Source: Lachnospiraceae bacterium (GTDB lineage: Bacteria; Bacillota; Clostridia; Lachnospirales; Lachnospiraceae). From it: a stretch of 64,000 nucleotides of DNA. Location of the stretch: contig JAQUVX010000008.1 of NCBI GenBank assembly GCA_028693165.1, positions 62,001-126,000 on the forward strand, given 5' to 3'. This document shows, one piece after another, positions 17,277 to 25,572 of the stretch; the first letter of the stretch is position 1; each line of letters opens with the position of its first letter. The notes under the pieces were generated by a model that saw only the letters and a program-made list of their open reading frames with translations, was not told the DNA's origin and did no database searches. Both the position numbers and the translations under genes were made by a program.

Positions 17277-18149
17277 TTATGCTTTGCGGTGTTCCTGTTC
17301 CGGATCGTCCAGACAGAGAAATGCAGACAGATTCCCCCGCTCGGTTCCGGCCTTTCTGTGTGAGAACAGCAGCTCCGGGTTGCAGCGGGTACAGATGTCC
17401 GTGGTATGAATCTGCGCCTCCGGTACCCCTGCCTCCAAAAAGACAAGCTGATTCGCTCTCCAGAGATCCAGCTGATACTTTCCGTTCTCTTTCCGATAGA
17501 ATAATTCCGCATGGCAGCGTGCATCAAATTCCGCCGCGAATTCTGCCACAACCTCTTCTCCCACCTCAAAGCAGTCCTGACAGATGCTCGGACCGATGCA
17601 GGCGATCACATCCTCCGGCCTGGTCCCATATTCCCGCGCCATGGCCGCAAGCGTCACCTGCCCCATCCGGTTCACGGTTCCCCGCCAGCCGGAGTGAGAC
17701 AAACCGATCGCCCGGTGCACCGGATCCAGCAAATACAGGGGCACACAGTCCGCATAGAACGTCACCAGCGTGATGCCGGGAACATCGGTGATCATCCCGT
17801 CCACATCCCGGTAATCCCGCTCCCGCACGATCCCTTTTCCTGCATCCGCCTCAGTCACGACACGCACGTTGGTGGTGTGCGTCTGCCAGGACAGAACCAT
17901 CCGCTCCATCTCCACGCCCAAGATGTCTGCCATGCGCCGGTAATTCTCCGTCACATGTGCCGGGTCATCCCCGCGGGTGTAACCAAAATTCATTGTAGAA
18001 AAAATACCGGTGCTTGCCCCGCCAACGCGGGTGGAAAAGCTATGACGCACCATCCCGGTGCGCTCCAACGCCGGAAACGTCAGATACCGTACTCCGTTCT
18101 TTTCCCGGCTCTGCAGGTGCTCGCCGGAAGGTTTTCTCATCCAATCCAT
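17277..18149 (-). CDS. pgeF: Laccase-domain / purine nucleoside phosphorylase-like protein (YfiH/PgeF family)
   Basis: A 290-aa protein of the YfiH/YlmD family. Known members act on purine nucleosides or edit peptidoglycan precursors; older annotations call them polyphenol oxidases. Metal-binding residues are in SWQTHTTNVRVV (His), FYADCVPLYLLDP (Cys) and LSHSGWRGTVNRMG (His). GPSICQDCFEVGEEV is the second family block, and DICTRCNPELLFSHRKAG lies near the end. Length is typical. It is the last gene of the rplS-distal cluster lepB-rbgA-rnhB-yraN-pgeF, 15 nt after yraN. The physiological substrate here is not determinable from sequence. Confidence 0.88.
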   Translation of the reverse strand: MDWMRKPSGEHLQSREKNGVRYLTFPALERTGMVRHSFSTRVGGASTGIFSTMNFGYTRGDDPAHVTENYRRMADILGVEMERMVLSWQTHTTNVRVVTEADAGKGIVRERDYRDVDGMITDVPGITLVTFYADCVPLYLLDPVHRAIGLSHSGWRGTVNRMGQVTLAAMAREYGTRPEDVIACIGPSICQDCFEVGEEVVAEFAAEFDARCHAELFYRKENGKYQLDLWRANQLVFLEAGVPEAQIHTTDICTRCNPELLFSHRKAGTERGNLSAFLCLDDPEQEHRKA

Positions 18150-18164
18150 CTGATCTCTCCTATC

Positions 18165-18512
18165 TTAAAATGCATCACGAATCCAGGTAAGCTTCTCCCC
18201 CAGAATCGCAACCACATCAAAACGGCATGGTGTCGTCTCTGCACAGCGGTGCACATAAAGATAATATGCCGCTGCCGCCCGGATCCGGCCCTGCTTCTGA
18301 ATCCCCACAGCCTCGGCCGGGGCGCCCTTTCGATCGTCTCTGCGAAATTTCACTTCCACAAAGACAAGATAAGAGCCGTCCCGAGCGATCAGATCGATCT
18401 CTCCCTGACGACTCCGGTAATTTGTTTCCAGAATGATCAGCCCCTGCCGCCTCAAATACTCTGCCGCCAGCGCTTCATACTGACTTCCGATGGTCCGTCT
18501 GTTATTCTGCAT
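18165..18512 (-). CDS. yraN: YraN / UPF0102 family endonuclease-like protein
   Basis: A 115-aa protein with a restriction-endonuclease-like fold. Residues match the family plan: GSQYEALAAEYLRRQG, then ILETNYRSRQGEIDLIARDGSYLVFVEVKFR, in which E-x-D-L and E-V-K form a PD-(D/E)XK-type active site. It is usually located beside rnhB, as here (3-nt gap). Role unproven in general; involvement in DNA repair or recombination has been proposed for the fold. Short and complete, with no sign of truncation. Confidence 0.9.
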   Translation of the reverse strand: MQNNRRTIGSQYEALAAEYLRRQGLIILETNYRSRQGEIDLIARDGSYLVFVEVKFRRDDRKGAPAEAVGIQKQGRIRAAAAYYLYVHRCAETTPCRFDVVAILGEKLTWIRDAF

Positions 18513-18515
18513 AGG

Positions 18516-19154
18516 CTATCGGAAGTTTTTGATAAACGTGCTGCGGTGAATCGCGCAGGGACCCAATGCACGGATCACCGCGATATGTGCCGCTGTCCCA
18601 TAGCCTTTATGCTTCGCAAAGCCATACTCCGGAAACAGCTTGTCGTATTCCTGCATCATGTGATCCCTGGTCACCTTCGCCAGAACACTGGCGGCCGCGA
18701 TGGAAACACTTTTCGCATCTCCCTTGATGATCGGAACCTGATTGATTGCGATGCCCGGGATCGTCACCGCGTCATTGAGCAGAAGATCCGGCGTCACGGC
18801 CAGTCCTGCCACCGCCTGACGCATGGCTTCGTAGGTCGCCTGAAGGATATTGATCTCATCGATCACATCCGGTCCGACGATGCCGACACTCCAGGCAACG
18901 GCCTTCTCTTTGATTTCCACAAACAGCTCTTCTCTGCGCTTCTCTGAGAGCTTTTTAGAATCATTTAAAAATAAGATCTCACAGTCCTTCGGCAAAATCG
19001 CGGCTCCTGCAACCACCGGGCCTGCCAGCGGTCCCCGGCCTGCCTCATCGATCCCGCAGATCGCCTGACAGGCTACGTAGGTATCTTCATATTCTCTCAT
19101 CTTCTCCAGGCGGACACGCTCCGCCAGAAGTTTTTCTTCGGTTAATGTTCTCAT
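18516..19154 (-). CDS. rnhB: Ribonuclease HII
   Basis: A 212-aa enzyme that cuts RNA:DNA hybrids and excises single ribonucleotides from DNA. GIDEAGRGPLAGPVVAGA carries the first Asp-Glu pair. LLNDAVTIPG supplies the third carboxylate, and SVSIAAASVLAKVTRD holds the Lys/Asp site. FAKHKGYGT is also typical. There is an N-terminal extension of ~30 residues of charged helix (MRTLTEEKLLAERVRLEKM), which is common in Firmicutes. Its ATG overlaps the rbgA stop codon (ATGA), which implies coupling. Confidence 0.95.
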   Translation of the reverse strand: MRTLTEEKLLAERVRLEKMREYEDTYVACQAICGIDEAGRGPLAGPVVAGAAILPKDCEILFLNDSKKLSEKRREELFVEIKEKAVAWSVGIVGPDVIDEINILQATYEAMRQAVAGLAVTPDLLLNDAVTIPGIAINQVPIIKGDAKSVSIAAASVLAKVTRDHMMQEYDKLFPEYGFAKHKGYGTAAHIAVIRALGPCAIHRSTFIKNFR

Positions 19155-20008
19155 GCGCTCTCCTGTTTTGCCGGTGGAAATTCCAGGGTGATCCGTCCCA
19201 GCTTTCCACTGCGGAAATCATCAATCAGAATCGCCGCCGCCTTGCTGTAGTCCGGTTCTCCGCCCTTTAACAGACAGCCGCGCACCTTGGCAATCTGCTT
19301 AAGCAGCTCGGCCGGTTCTTCGCCGTCCGCCTGATAGCGCTCCAAAAGCACCGCCGCATAGTTTTTCTTTAAAAATTTCAGAAGCTCCATGGCAAGCTCA
19401 TCCCGGTTCAGGATATCGTCGTTGATGGAGCCGATAAATGCAAGCATCAGTCCCACGTGCTGATCTTCAAACTTGGGCCACAAAATCCCCGGGGTATCTA
19501 AAAGCTCCAGGGTCTTGTTTAAGCGAATCCACTGGTTCCCCTTTGTCACACCCGGCTTGTTGCCCGTCTTGGCACAGGCTTTTCCTGCAAAGGAATTGAT
19601 AAAGGTTGATTTTCCGACATTGGGAATTCCCACCACCATCGCACGCACCGGACGATTCAATATGCCTCTGCGCTTGTCCCGCTCAATCTTTTCCTTGCAG
19701 GCTTCCTGCACCACGCCGCCGATCTGCTTGAGTCCGGCACCGCTTCTGGAATTGACCTTCAGCACATAAAAGCCCTGTTCCTTGAACCAGGCGGTCCATG
19801 CTTCGTTCAGTTTCTCACTGGCCAGGTCAGACTTGTTCAGTAAAATCAGGCGTGCTTTTCCCTTACCCAGCTCATCGATGTCGGGATTGCGGCTTGCAAG
19901 CGGCACACGGGCATCCACCAGCTCGACGATCAGATCGATCAGCTTGATGTCCTCTTTCATAGCGCGCTTCGCCTTTGTCATGTGCCCTGGATACCATTGT
20001 ATATTCAC
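19151..20008 (-). CDS. rbgA: Ribosome biogenesis GTPase RbgA (YlqF)
   Basis: A 285-aa circularly permuted GTPase needed for late 50S assembly. It opens with MNIQWYPGHMTKAKR, typical of YlqF. The motif order is G4 (LLNKSDLA), then G1 (VVGIPNVGKSTFIN), G3 (LLDTPGILWPKFED), the hallmark of the permuted family. The C-terminal ANTAR-like helical region spans about 200-280. The gene sits between lepB and rnhB as in many Firmicutes, with the start supported by GGAGG about 7 nt upstream. Confidence 0.95.
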   Translation of the reverse strand: MNIQWYPGHMTKAKRAMKEDIKLIDLIVELVDARVPLASRNPDIDELGKGKARLILLNKSDLASEKLNEAWTAWFKEQGFYVLKVNSRSGAGLKQIGGVVQEACKEKIERDKRRGILNRPVRAMVVGIPNVGKSTFINSFAGKACAKTGNKPGVTKGNQWIRLNKTLELLDTPGILWPKFEDQHVGLMLAFIGSINDDILNRDELAMELLKFLKKNYAAVLLERYQADGEEPAELLKQIAKVRGCLLKGGEPDYSKAAAILIDDFRSGKLGRITLEFPPAKQESA

Positions 20009-20055
20009 AGGATTTCCTCCTATTGTGTTCTGTTCTCAGTTTCAAGCTTCCAAAA

Positions 20056-20607
20056 TCAGCTTCCGGAGTGGATCAGGCTGATATCAATGAGCGGAAAAAT
20101 CCGCAGCCATACTCTGCCCCTGATCTGACTTTCTTTCACGTTTCCTACATTTGTAAAACGACTGTCCTCGCTGCTGTCCCGGTTATCTCCCAACAGAAAA
20201 TATTCATTCTCGCCCAGTTCGATCGGATACTCTGCCAGACCGGCCAGTGACACCTGCTGCAGTTCCTCCGCCTCCAAAAGACGGTCGTTGATATAAATCT
20301 GATTATTCTTAATCTGTACGACATCCCCCGGTACGCCGATGACTCGTTTGACGTTGGCTTTCTTGTCCTCGCGCTCAAAAACAACCACATCCAGACGCTT
20401 TGGTTTCCCAAGATCATACGCCAGGCGATTGACCAGGACCACATCACCGGAGTTTAAGAGCGGAACCATGGACTGACCAGATATGGTTACCTGCATTCCA
20501 AAGGAATTCAGACAGAACCATGCAAATGCCAAAGCAACCGTGATGTCAACAACCCAACTGCAAATTCGACGGATCAGATTCTTCTCATCATGCTCATAGA
20601 ATTCCAA
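20056..20607 (-). CDS. lepB: Signal peptidase I
   Basis: A 183-aa membrane protease that removes signal peptides from exported proteins. Counted from the TTG at 20607, the catalytic Ser46 is in GQSMVPLL and the general base Lys86 is in VKRVIGVPGD, with GDNRDSSEDSR after. One membrane anchor lies at about 17-35. The start is TTG, with GAGG 8 nt upstream; the longer frame beginning at 20673 would start inside the rplS terminator and is rejected. Translation thus begins right after the terminator, so I expect either read-through from rplS or a promoter I cannot see. Chain length is normal for the short Gram-positive type. Confidence 0.9.
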   Translation of the reverse strand: MEFYEHDEKNLIRRICSWVVDITVALAFAWFCLNSFGMQVTISGQSMVPLLNSGDVVLVNRLAYDLGKPKRLDVVVFEREDKKANVKRVIGVPGDVVQIKNNQIYINDRLLEAEELQQVSLAGLAEYPIELGENEYFLLGDNRDSSEDSRFTNVGNVKESQIRGRVWLRIFPLIDISLIHSGS

Positions 20608-20657
20608 ATAGCACACCTCTTCATGTAAGCTTATCGGTTTCGTGTAACAGTTCGGAT

Positions 20658-20688
20658 AAAAACGAAGGGACAATTTTCATTGTCCCTT
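20658..20688 (-). terminator. Intrinsic terminator of rplS
   Basis: A perfect 10-bp stem, AAGGGACAAT with ATTGTCCCTT and a 4-nt loop (plus-strand 20665-20688), is followed on the minus strand by CGTTTTTA. It begins 12 nt past the rplS stop codon. Confidence 0.9.
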
Positions 20689-20699
20689 GTCTACGCAAA

Positions 20700-21047
20700 T
20701 TATTTTACTAACTCTTTTACCTTTGCAGCCTTACCAACTCTGTCTCTCAAGTAGTTCAGTTTTGCACGTCTGACTTTACCGCGTCTTATAACCTCGATAT
20801 TGTCAACGAATGGAGAGTGAACCGGCCAGGTCTTCTCTACGCCGATTCCGTTGGAATTCTTACGAACTGTGAAGGTCTCTCTGGATCCGCCGTTCTGTCT
20901 CTTGATTACAGTTCCCTCGAAAATCTGGATTCTCTCGCGGGCACCCTCTTTGATCTTGTTGTATACTTTAACAGTATCGCCAACATGGAACTCCGGTACG
21001 GAAGCCTTCAGCTGCTCAGCTTCAATGTTCTTAATAATCTCGTTCAT
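20700..21047 (-). CDS. rplS: 50S ribosomal protein L19
   Basis: A 115-aa ribosomal protein at the 30S-50S interface. It shows [29 protein letters not shown] in pieces across residues 21-48, [14 protein letters not shown] and [33 protein letters not shown] in later segments. Complete and normal length. It has its own promoter (21135-21163), a structured ~80-nt leader, AAGGAGG before the ATG, and its own terminator. It is therefore a separately controlled transcript inside the trmD-lepB neighbourhood. Confidence 0.97.
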   Translation of the reverse strand: MNEIIKNIEAEQLKASVPEFHVGDTVKVYNKIKEGARERIQIFEGTVIKRQNGGSRETFTVRKNSNGIGVEKTWPVHSPFVDNIEVIRRGKVRRAKLNYLRDRVGKAAKVKELVK

Positions 21048-21072
21048 TTGTGTGAACCTCCTTCATATGTTT

Positions 21073-21110
21073 GATGTTCTATAATGCATTTTCCGCAACA
21101 GAGGAACATC
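21073..21110 (-). promoter_or_regulatory. Stem in the rplS 5' leader
   Basis: In the minus-strand transcript GATGTTC pairs with GAACATC (7 bp, about 24 nt apart) just upstream of the AAGGAGG site. It could be a ribosomal-protein leader for L19 self-control, but I cannot match it to a known leader class by eye. Confidence 0.4.
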
Positions 21111-21120
21111 TCTTTTTCTA

Positions 21121-21133
21121 GTCACAACGTGAC
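21121..21133. repeat. Dyad at the rplS transcription start
   Basis: GTCAC-AAC-GTGAC lies 1 nt downstream of the -10 box, so it spans the likely +1 position. It may be an operator or the first hairpin of the rplS leader. Confidence 0.45.
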
Positions 21134-21134
21134 T

Positions 21135-21163
21135 ATCATATCATAATGACTGTATAATTGCAA
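21135..21163 (-). promoter_or_regulatory. Promoter of rplS
   Basis: TTGCAA, 17-nt spacer, TATGAT on the minus strand, about 88 nt before the rplS start codon. Confidence 0.75.
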
Positions 21164-21191
21164 GTATTTATTTTCGTAATTTACACGTAAT

Positions 21192-21938
21192 TCAGTCGTT
21201 TTCCGACTCGTTTTTCCGCAGCCGATCCAGATATTCCCGTTCTTTTTTTGTGAGGTTTGCGTCTTCCAGAAGATCCGGCCGGCGCTTGAGCGTGCGCTCA
21301 ATGGACTGCTGGCGGCGCCAGGTCTCGATATTCTTGTGGTGTCCCGACAATAAAACCTCCGGCACCTGCATTCCCTCATAAATCTCCGGGCGTGTATACT
21401 GCGGATATTCCAGCAGATTGTCGTGGAAGGATTCAATCTCCGCAGAGCCGTCGTTGCCCAGCACACCGGGAACGAGTCTGGATATGCAGTCGATCATGAC
21501 CATGGCCGGAAGCTCTCCCCCGGTCAGGACGTAATCCCCCACCGACAGATAATCCGTCACGATCCGCTCCAGTGCGCGCTCATCGATGCCCTCATAGTGA
21601 CCGCACAAAAAGACCAGATCCTCTTCCTGCGCCAGCTCCTCGGCGATCTTCTGATTGAATACACGTCCCTGGGGCGTCATGTAAAGAACCCGCGGACGAC
21701 GGCCAAGCTTCTGGCACAGCGCCTCGTAGGAATCACAGACCGGCGCGGGCTGCATGACCATACCGGCACCGCCGCCGTAAGGTGCATCGTCCACATGACC
21801 GTGCTTTTCCTTCGTGTAATCCCGGATGTTGATTGCCTCGATGGACAGGAAGCCTTTATCCACTGCACGCCCGATGATGCTGGTGCTCAGGCCCTGCATG
21901 ACCATCTCCGGGAACAGCGTAAGAATATGATAATTCAT
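21192..21938 (-). CDS. trmD: tRNA (guanine-N1)-methyltransferase TrmD
   Basis: A 248-aa SPOUT-class enzyme methylating G37 of tRNAs reading CNN-type codons, which prevents frameshifts. Family blocks: ILTLFPEMVMQGLSTSIIGRA at the N-terminus, the MDDAPYGGGAGMV-like segment (VDDAPYGGGAGMVMQ here), LCGHYEGIDERALE, and the knot SVGDYVLTGGELPAMVMID. The start at ATG 21938 is supported by GGAGG 9 nt upstream. It overlaps no neighbour, with rimM ending 17 nt upstream. The gene order rimM-trmD-rplS is classical. Confidence 0.96.
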   Translation of the reverse strand: MNYHILTLFPEMVMQGLSTSIIGRAVDKGFLSIEAINIRDYTKEKHGHVDDAPYGGGAGMVMQPAPVCDSYEALCQKLGRRPRVLYMTPQGRVFNQKIAEELAQEEDLVFLCGHYEGIDERALERIVTDYLSVGDYVLTGGELPAMVMIDCISRLVPGVLGNDGSAEIESFHDNLLEYPQYTRPEIYEGMQVPEVLLSGHHKNIETWRRQQSIERTLKRRPDLLEDANLTKKEREYLDRLRKNESEND

Positions 21939-21954
21939 CTCCTGCTTCCTCCCC

Positions 21955-22467
21955 TTATAAGTCCAGAAGTCCATCCATGATATGAACGGTAATCTCCTGC
22001 GCCTCGATATCCACCTTCAAAATGCACTGTTTGATCGCCGGGAACAGGTATTCTTTCCCATCCTCCCCCTCGATCACATAGACATCGTTGGCCCCCGTCT
22101 GAAGGACATCCTTTAAAGTGCCAAAGGACTTTCCCTCGTCGGTAACAACATGCAGGCCAATCAGATCCACGATAAAGTTTTCATCCGGCCCAAGCTCCAC
22201 AGCCTGTTCACGCGGAATCAGAAGATCCTTGCCCTTATATTTTTCAATCTCATTTATATCGTTAAATTCCTTGAATTTCAGGATCGCCATATTCTTGAAA
22301 AACTTCACGCCCTCGATGGTAAGCGGAAGCTGTTCGCGCCCTGTATCCAGAATCACTGTTTTCAAATTTTTGAATCGGTTGATATCGTCGGTGGTCGGGA
22401 ATACCTTGACCTCTCCGCGCACACCGTGTGCCGATGATATAATGCCTACCCGCAATGTGTTTTCCAT
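21955..22467 (-). CDS. rimM: 16S rRNA processing protein RimM
   Basis: A 170-aa 30S maturation factor that binds S19. The N-terminal half is [20 protein letters not shown], then a beta-barrel. The C-terminal PRC-barrel contains [20 protein letters not shown] and [23 protein letters not shown] 22467 is preferred, with AAAGGAA about 6 nt upstream, over a longer in-frame start at 22491. It sits 82 nt after khpA and 16 nt before trmD, in the standard ribosomal cluster order. Confidence 0.95.
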   Translation of the reverse strand: MENTLRVGIISSAHGVRGEVKVFPTTDDINRFKNLKTVILDTGREQLPLTIEGVKFFKNMAILKFKEFNDINEIEKYKGKDLLIPREQAVELGPDENFIVDLIGLHVVTDEGKSFGTLKDVLQTGANDVYVIEGEDGKEYLFPAIKQCILKVDIEAQEITVHIMDGLLDL

Positions 22468-22549
22468 ACTGCATTCCTTTCTGATAATCAAATGGCGCGC
22501 CGTGACAGCAAAGGCTGCCGCAGGTCAACCCCGGCGACAGCCTTCTCGG

Positions 22550-22777
22550 TTACTGAATATCTACAACAACCTTTTTTTCTTCTTTGGAAGCAGCGGCCTT
22601 AACAACAGAGCGGATCGCTTTCGCAATACGTCCCTGTTTGCCAATCACCTTGCCCATGTCAGACGGTGCAACCTTCAGTTCAATCAAAGTCTCTCCATCC
22701 TGATCTGTCTCGGTGACAACCACTTCACTCGGATTGTCAACTAATGCCCGCGCAATCACTTCAACTAATTCTTTCAT
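22550..22777 (-). CDS. khpA: KH-domain RNA-binding protein KhpA (YlqC)
   Basis: A 75-aa single KH-domain protein. The core GKVIGKQGRIAKAIRSVVKAA carries the GXXG loop (GKQG). The start is ATG 22777, with GAGGTG six bases before it; the longer frame at 22786 lacks spacing. It typically lies between rpsP and rimM, as it does here. In Gram-positives KhpA partners with KhpB in RNA binding linked to cell division and elongation; that role is inferred from homologues. Confidence 0.93.
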   Translation of the reverse strand: MKELVEVIARALVDNPSEVVVTETDQDGETLIELKVAPSDMGKVIGKQGRIAKAIRSVVKAAASKEEKKVVVDIQ

Positions 22778-22794
22778 AGCTATCACCTCTTACA

Positions 22795-23037
22795 TTACTG
22801 GATGCCAGCGGTCTTCAAAAGTTTCGCTACGCGATCAGTCGGCTGAGCACCGGTTGCTAACCACTTCTTAGCTGCTTCTTCGTTGAACTTGATGCCGCTC
22901 GGCTCCAGGTTCGGATCGTAAGTACCAACTTCCTCGATGAATCTGCCATCTCTCGGGGATCTGGAATCTGCAACTACGATTCTATAGAAAGGTTTCTTCT
23001 TAGCACCCATTCTCTTTAATCTCATCTTAACTGCCAT
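22795..23037 (-). CDS. rpsP: 30S ribosomal protein S16
   Basis: An 80-aa ribosomal protein, beginning [21 protein letters not shown] and containing [20 protein letters not shown], both diagnostic. It ends shortly after [24 protein letters not shown] lies upstream of the ATG. It is followed closely by khpA and preceded by ffh, the conserved Firmicute order. Confidence 0.97.
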   Translation of the reverse strand: MAVKMRLKRMGAKKKPFYRIVVADSRSPRDGRFIEEVGTYDPNLEPSGIKFNEEAAKKWLATGAQPTDRVAKLLKTAGIQ

Positions 23038-23113
23038 GTCTTTTTCACCTCCTTATATTATGTTTCTGGTTTAATCTATTAACAAATACAGAAAAACTGC
23101 ATTGTCAGCAATC

Positions 23114-24478
23114 TCAAAACGGCATCTTGAATTTTCCAAGCATACCGCCAAGGCCGCCTCCGCGTCCTTTCTTTCCTCCCATCATACCCGGGAGCTGTTT
23201 CATCATCTTTTTCATCTGATCGAACTGTTTGACGATGCGGTTGACCTCGCTGATGTCCACACCGGCGCCTCTGGCGATCCGCTGCTTTCTGGAAGGATTT
23301 AAAACCCCAGGATTCGTCCGCTCCTCAGTCGTCATGGAGAGAATAATCGCCTCCACACGGTCTAAGGACTTTTCGTCCACCTCTGGCATTCCACCCTTCA
23401 TCTGCCCCATGCCCGGCATCATGCTCATAATGCTGTTCATGCCGCCCATCTTCTTGATCTGACGCATCTGATCAAGGAAGTCGTTGAAGTCAAATTCTGC
23501 CTTGCGCAGCTTCTGGCTCATCTCCTTCGCTTTCTCTTCGTCCACCTCCAGCTCAGCCTTCTCGATCAGGGTCAGGATATCACCCATTCCCAGGATTCTC
23601 GAAGCCATACGATCCGGATAAAACTGTTCGAGGTCGGACAATTTCTCGCCCATACCGATATATAAAATCGGCTTTCCCGTCACAGCACGGATAGAAAGCG
23701 CTGCGCCGCCCCGGGTGTCACCATCCAGCTTGGTGAGGATGACACCGTCGATTCCGACTTTATCCTGAAAGTTAGAAGCTACGTTGACCGCGTCCTGACC
23801 CGTCATGGCATCGACGACCAGAAGTGTCTGGTCAACGGAAACAGCTTCCTTGATATGGACAAGCTCTTCCATCATCGTCTCATCGACGTGAAGGCGGCCC
23901 GCCGTATCCAAAATCACTACGTTGTAACCATTCTTTGCCGCGTGTTCTATCGCAGCCTTCGCAATATTGACCGGATTCTGATGCTCTCCCATGGAGAATA
24001 CCGGAATCCCCTGCCTGTCTCCGTTGATCTGAAGCTGCTGGATCGCGGCCGGACGATATACGTCACAGGCCACCAGCACAGGCTTTCTGCCCTTCGCCTT
24101 CAGCTTGCCGGCGATCTTGGCTGTGGTCGTCGTCTTACCGGCGCCCTGCAGACCTGCCATCATGATGACCGTGATCTCATTGCCTGGTTTCAAGGCAATC
24201 TCTGTGGTATCTGACCCCATCAGACGGATCAGTTCCTCGTGAACGATCTTGATCACCATCTGTCCCGGCTGAAGAGATCCCAAAACCTCCTCGCCGACGG
24301 CACGTTCCAGCACCGAGCTGATGAACTGCTTGACTACCTTGAAGCTGACATCTGCCTCAAGCAGTGCCATCTTGACTTCCTTCAGAGCAGCTTTCACATC
24401 GGATTCTGTCAGCCGGCCTTTGCCGCGCAGGCTCTTAAAGACATTCTGCAATTTATCGGATAAGCTTTCAAAAGCCAT
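23114..24478 (-). CDS. ffh: Signal recognition particle protein Ffh
   Basis: A 454-aa GTPase that binds signal sequences and SRP RNA and delivers ribosomes to FtsY. N-domain helices occupy residues 1-90. The G-domain has GLQGAGKTTTTAKIAGKL, DTAGRLHVDE, TKLDGDTRGGAALS and GMGEKLSDLEQF. The Met-rich M-domain (about 300-454) has MSMMPGMGQMKGG, SRKQRIARGAG and MKKMMKQLPGMMGG. FtsY, its receptor, is encoded at 36 kb. It starts 27 nt after the stop codon of ylxM, the usual partner. Confidence 0.97.
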   Translation of the reverse strand: MAFESLSDKLQNVFKSLRGKGRLTESDVKAALKEVKMALLEADVSFKVVKQFISSVLERAVGEEVLGSLQPGQMVIKIVHEELIRLMGSDTTEIALKPGNEITVIMMAGLQGAGKTTTTAKIAGKLKAKGRKPVLVACDVYRPAAIQQLQINGDRQGIPVFSMGEHQNPVNIAKAAIEHAAKNGYNVVILDTAGRLHVDETMMEELVHIKEAVSVDQTLLVVDAMTGQDAVNVASNFQDKVGIDGVILTKLDGDTRGGAALSIRAVTGKPILYIGMGEKLSDLEQFYPDRMASRILGMGDILTLIEKAELEVDEEKAKEMSQKLRKAEFDFNDFLDQMRQIKKMGGMNSIMSMMPGMGQMKGGMPEVDEKSLDRVEAIILSMTTEERTNPGVLNPSRKQRIARGAGVDISEVNRIVKQFDQMKKMMKQLPGMMGGKKGRGGGLGGMLGKFKMPF

Positions 24479-24505
24479 GAACCATCCTCCTGCTCAGCAT
24501 TTCCA

Positions 24506-24847
24506 CTACAACTCTATGATGTCACTGGAAATCTGTTCTATGTTCTCGATCAAATCCATATTCTGAGTCTCTTTAAATTCTCTCGTCAGCTCCTGAATCC
24601 GGCTGACCATCACCCGGGTCTCCTGAAACTTGCTGATCAGATGCAGTTTCTCTTCATAGCCCATCAGGATCTTGTCACAACGTTTGATTAAGTCGTGCAC
24701 ACCCTGCCGGCTGATCTCCTGCTCCTGGGCAATCTCCCCGAGAGACATATCATTAAACACCACGTCCTCATATACGGTACGCTGGTGTTCTGTCAGTAAT
24801 TCTCCATAAAAATCATATAGAAGACTCTGCTTTACAATACTTTCCAT
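24506..24847 (-). CDS. ylxM: YlxM-family helix-turn-helix protein
   Basis: A 113-aa sigma-70 region-4-like protein usually encoded directly upstream of ffh. It opens [34 protein letters not shown] in consecutive parts; [18 protein letters not shown] is the recognition-helix region. The C-terminal half is a helical segment. Members are thought to modulate SRP synthesis or bind SRP components; the molecular role is not firmly established. The promoter at 24863-24891 starts the ylxM-ffh-rpsP transcript. Confidence 0.92.
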   Translation of the reverse strand: MESIVKQSLLYDFYGELLTEHQRTVYEDVVFNDMSLGEIAQEQEISRQGVHDLIKRCDKILMGYEEKLHLISKFQETRVMVSRIQELTREFKETQNMDLIENIEQISSDIIEL

Positions 24848-24862
24848 AACATCACCTTCGAT

Positions 24863-24891
24863 ATCATACAGGAAAATCAGATGGGTGTCAA
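24863..24891 (-). promoter_or_regulatory. Promoter of ylxM-ffh-rpsP cluster
   Basis: TTGACA, 17-nt spacer, TATGAT on the minus strand, ending about 15 nt before the ylxM start codon, so the leader is very short. A GGGTGT/ACACCC dyad overlaps the -35 box, which could influence its use. Confidence 0.8.
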
Positions 24892-24926
24892 GTATTTTCT
24901 CTTTACACCCCTAAAAATTTATGTAT

Positions 24927-25568
24927 TTATTTTGGTACATCCACCTTGCGGCAGATATCCGCCAGGCAGCAGCGGTCACAGAACGGCTTCGTCCGCGCCG
25001 TGCAGACCTCCCGCCCATGGTAGACCAGCCGGTGACAGAAGTCGCTTCCCTCCTCCGGCGGAATCAGCTTCCAAAGTGCCATCTCCACCTTCTTCGGTTC
25101 CTTGAACCCATCCACCAGACCCATACGGTTGACCAGGCGGATACAGTGGGTATCGGTCACAATGGCCGGCTTTCCAAACACATCGCCCATGATCAGGTTG
25201 GCACTCTTGCGTCCCACCCCCGGAAGCCGCATGAGTGCGTCAAACTCATCCGGGACATGTCCGTCAAACTCATCCCGCAGCATCTTCATGCAGGCGCTGA
25301 TATCCCGCGCCTTGCTGTGGCCCAGGCCGCAGGGCTTTACGATCTCCTCGATCTCCTCCACCGGAGCTTCCGCCAGGGCTTCCACATTCGGAAACTTCTC
25401 ATACAGCTTCGGCACGACCACATTGACTCTGGCATCGGTGCACTGGGCGGCCAGGCGGACGCTGACCAACAGCTTCCACGCCTCCTCATAATCAAGGGTA
25501 CAGTCCGCCTCCGGATATTCCTGTTTCAGGCGCTGAATGATCTCCAGCGCACGCTGTTTTTTTGTCAT
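24927..25568 (-). CDS. nth: Endonuclease III
   Basis: A 213-aa DNA glycosylase/AP lyase for oxidised pyrimidines. The HhH motif LPGVGRKSANLIMG is followed by the catalytic Asp in VTDTHCIRLVNRMG. The iron-sulfur ligand Cys set is CTARTKPFCDRCCLADIC. The YPEADCTLDYEEAWKLLVS block at the start is typical. Complete. It is 4 nt after the M20 peptidase, so probably co-transcribed with it. Confidence 0.95.
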   Translation of the reverse strand: MTKKQRALEIIQRLKQEYPEADCTLDYEEAWKLLVSVRLAAQCTDARVNVVVPKLYEKFPNVEALAEAPVEEIEEIVKPCGLGHSKARDISACMKMLRDEFDGHVPDEFDALMRLPGVGRKSANLIMGDVFGKPAIVTDTHCIRLVNRMGLVDGFKEPKKVEMALWKLIPPEEGSDFCHRLVYHGREVCTARTKPFCDRCCLADICRKVDVPK

Positions 25569-25572
25569 CGGT

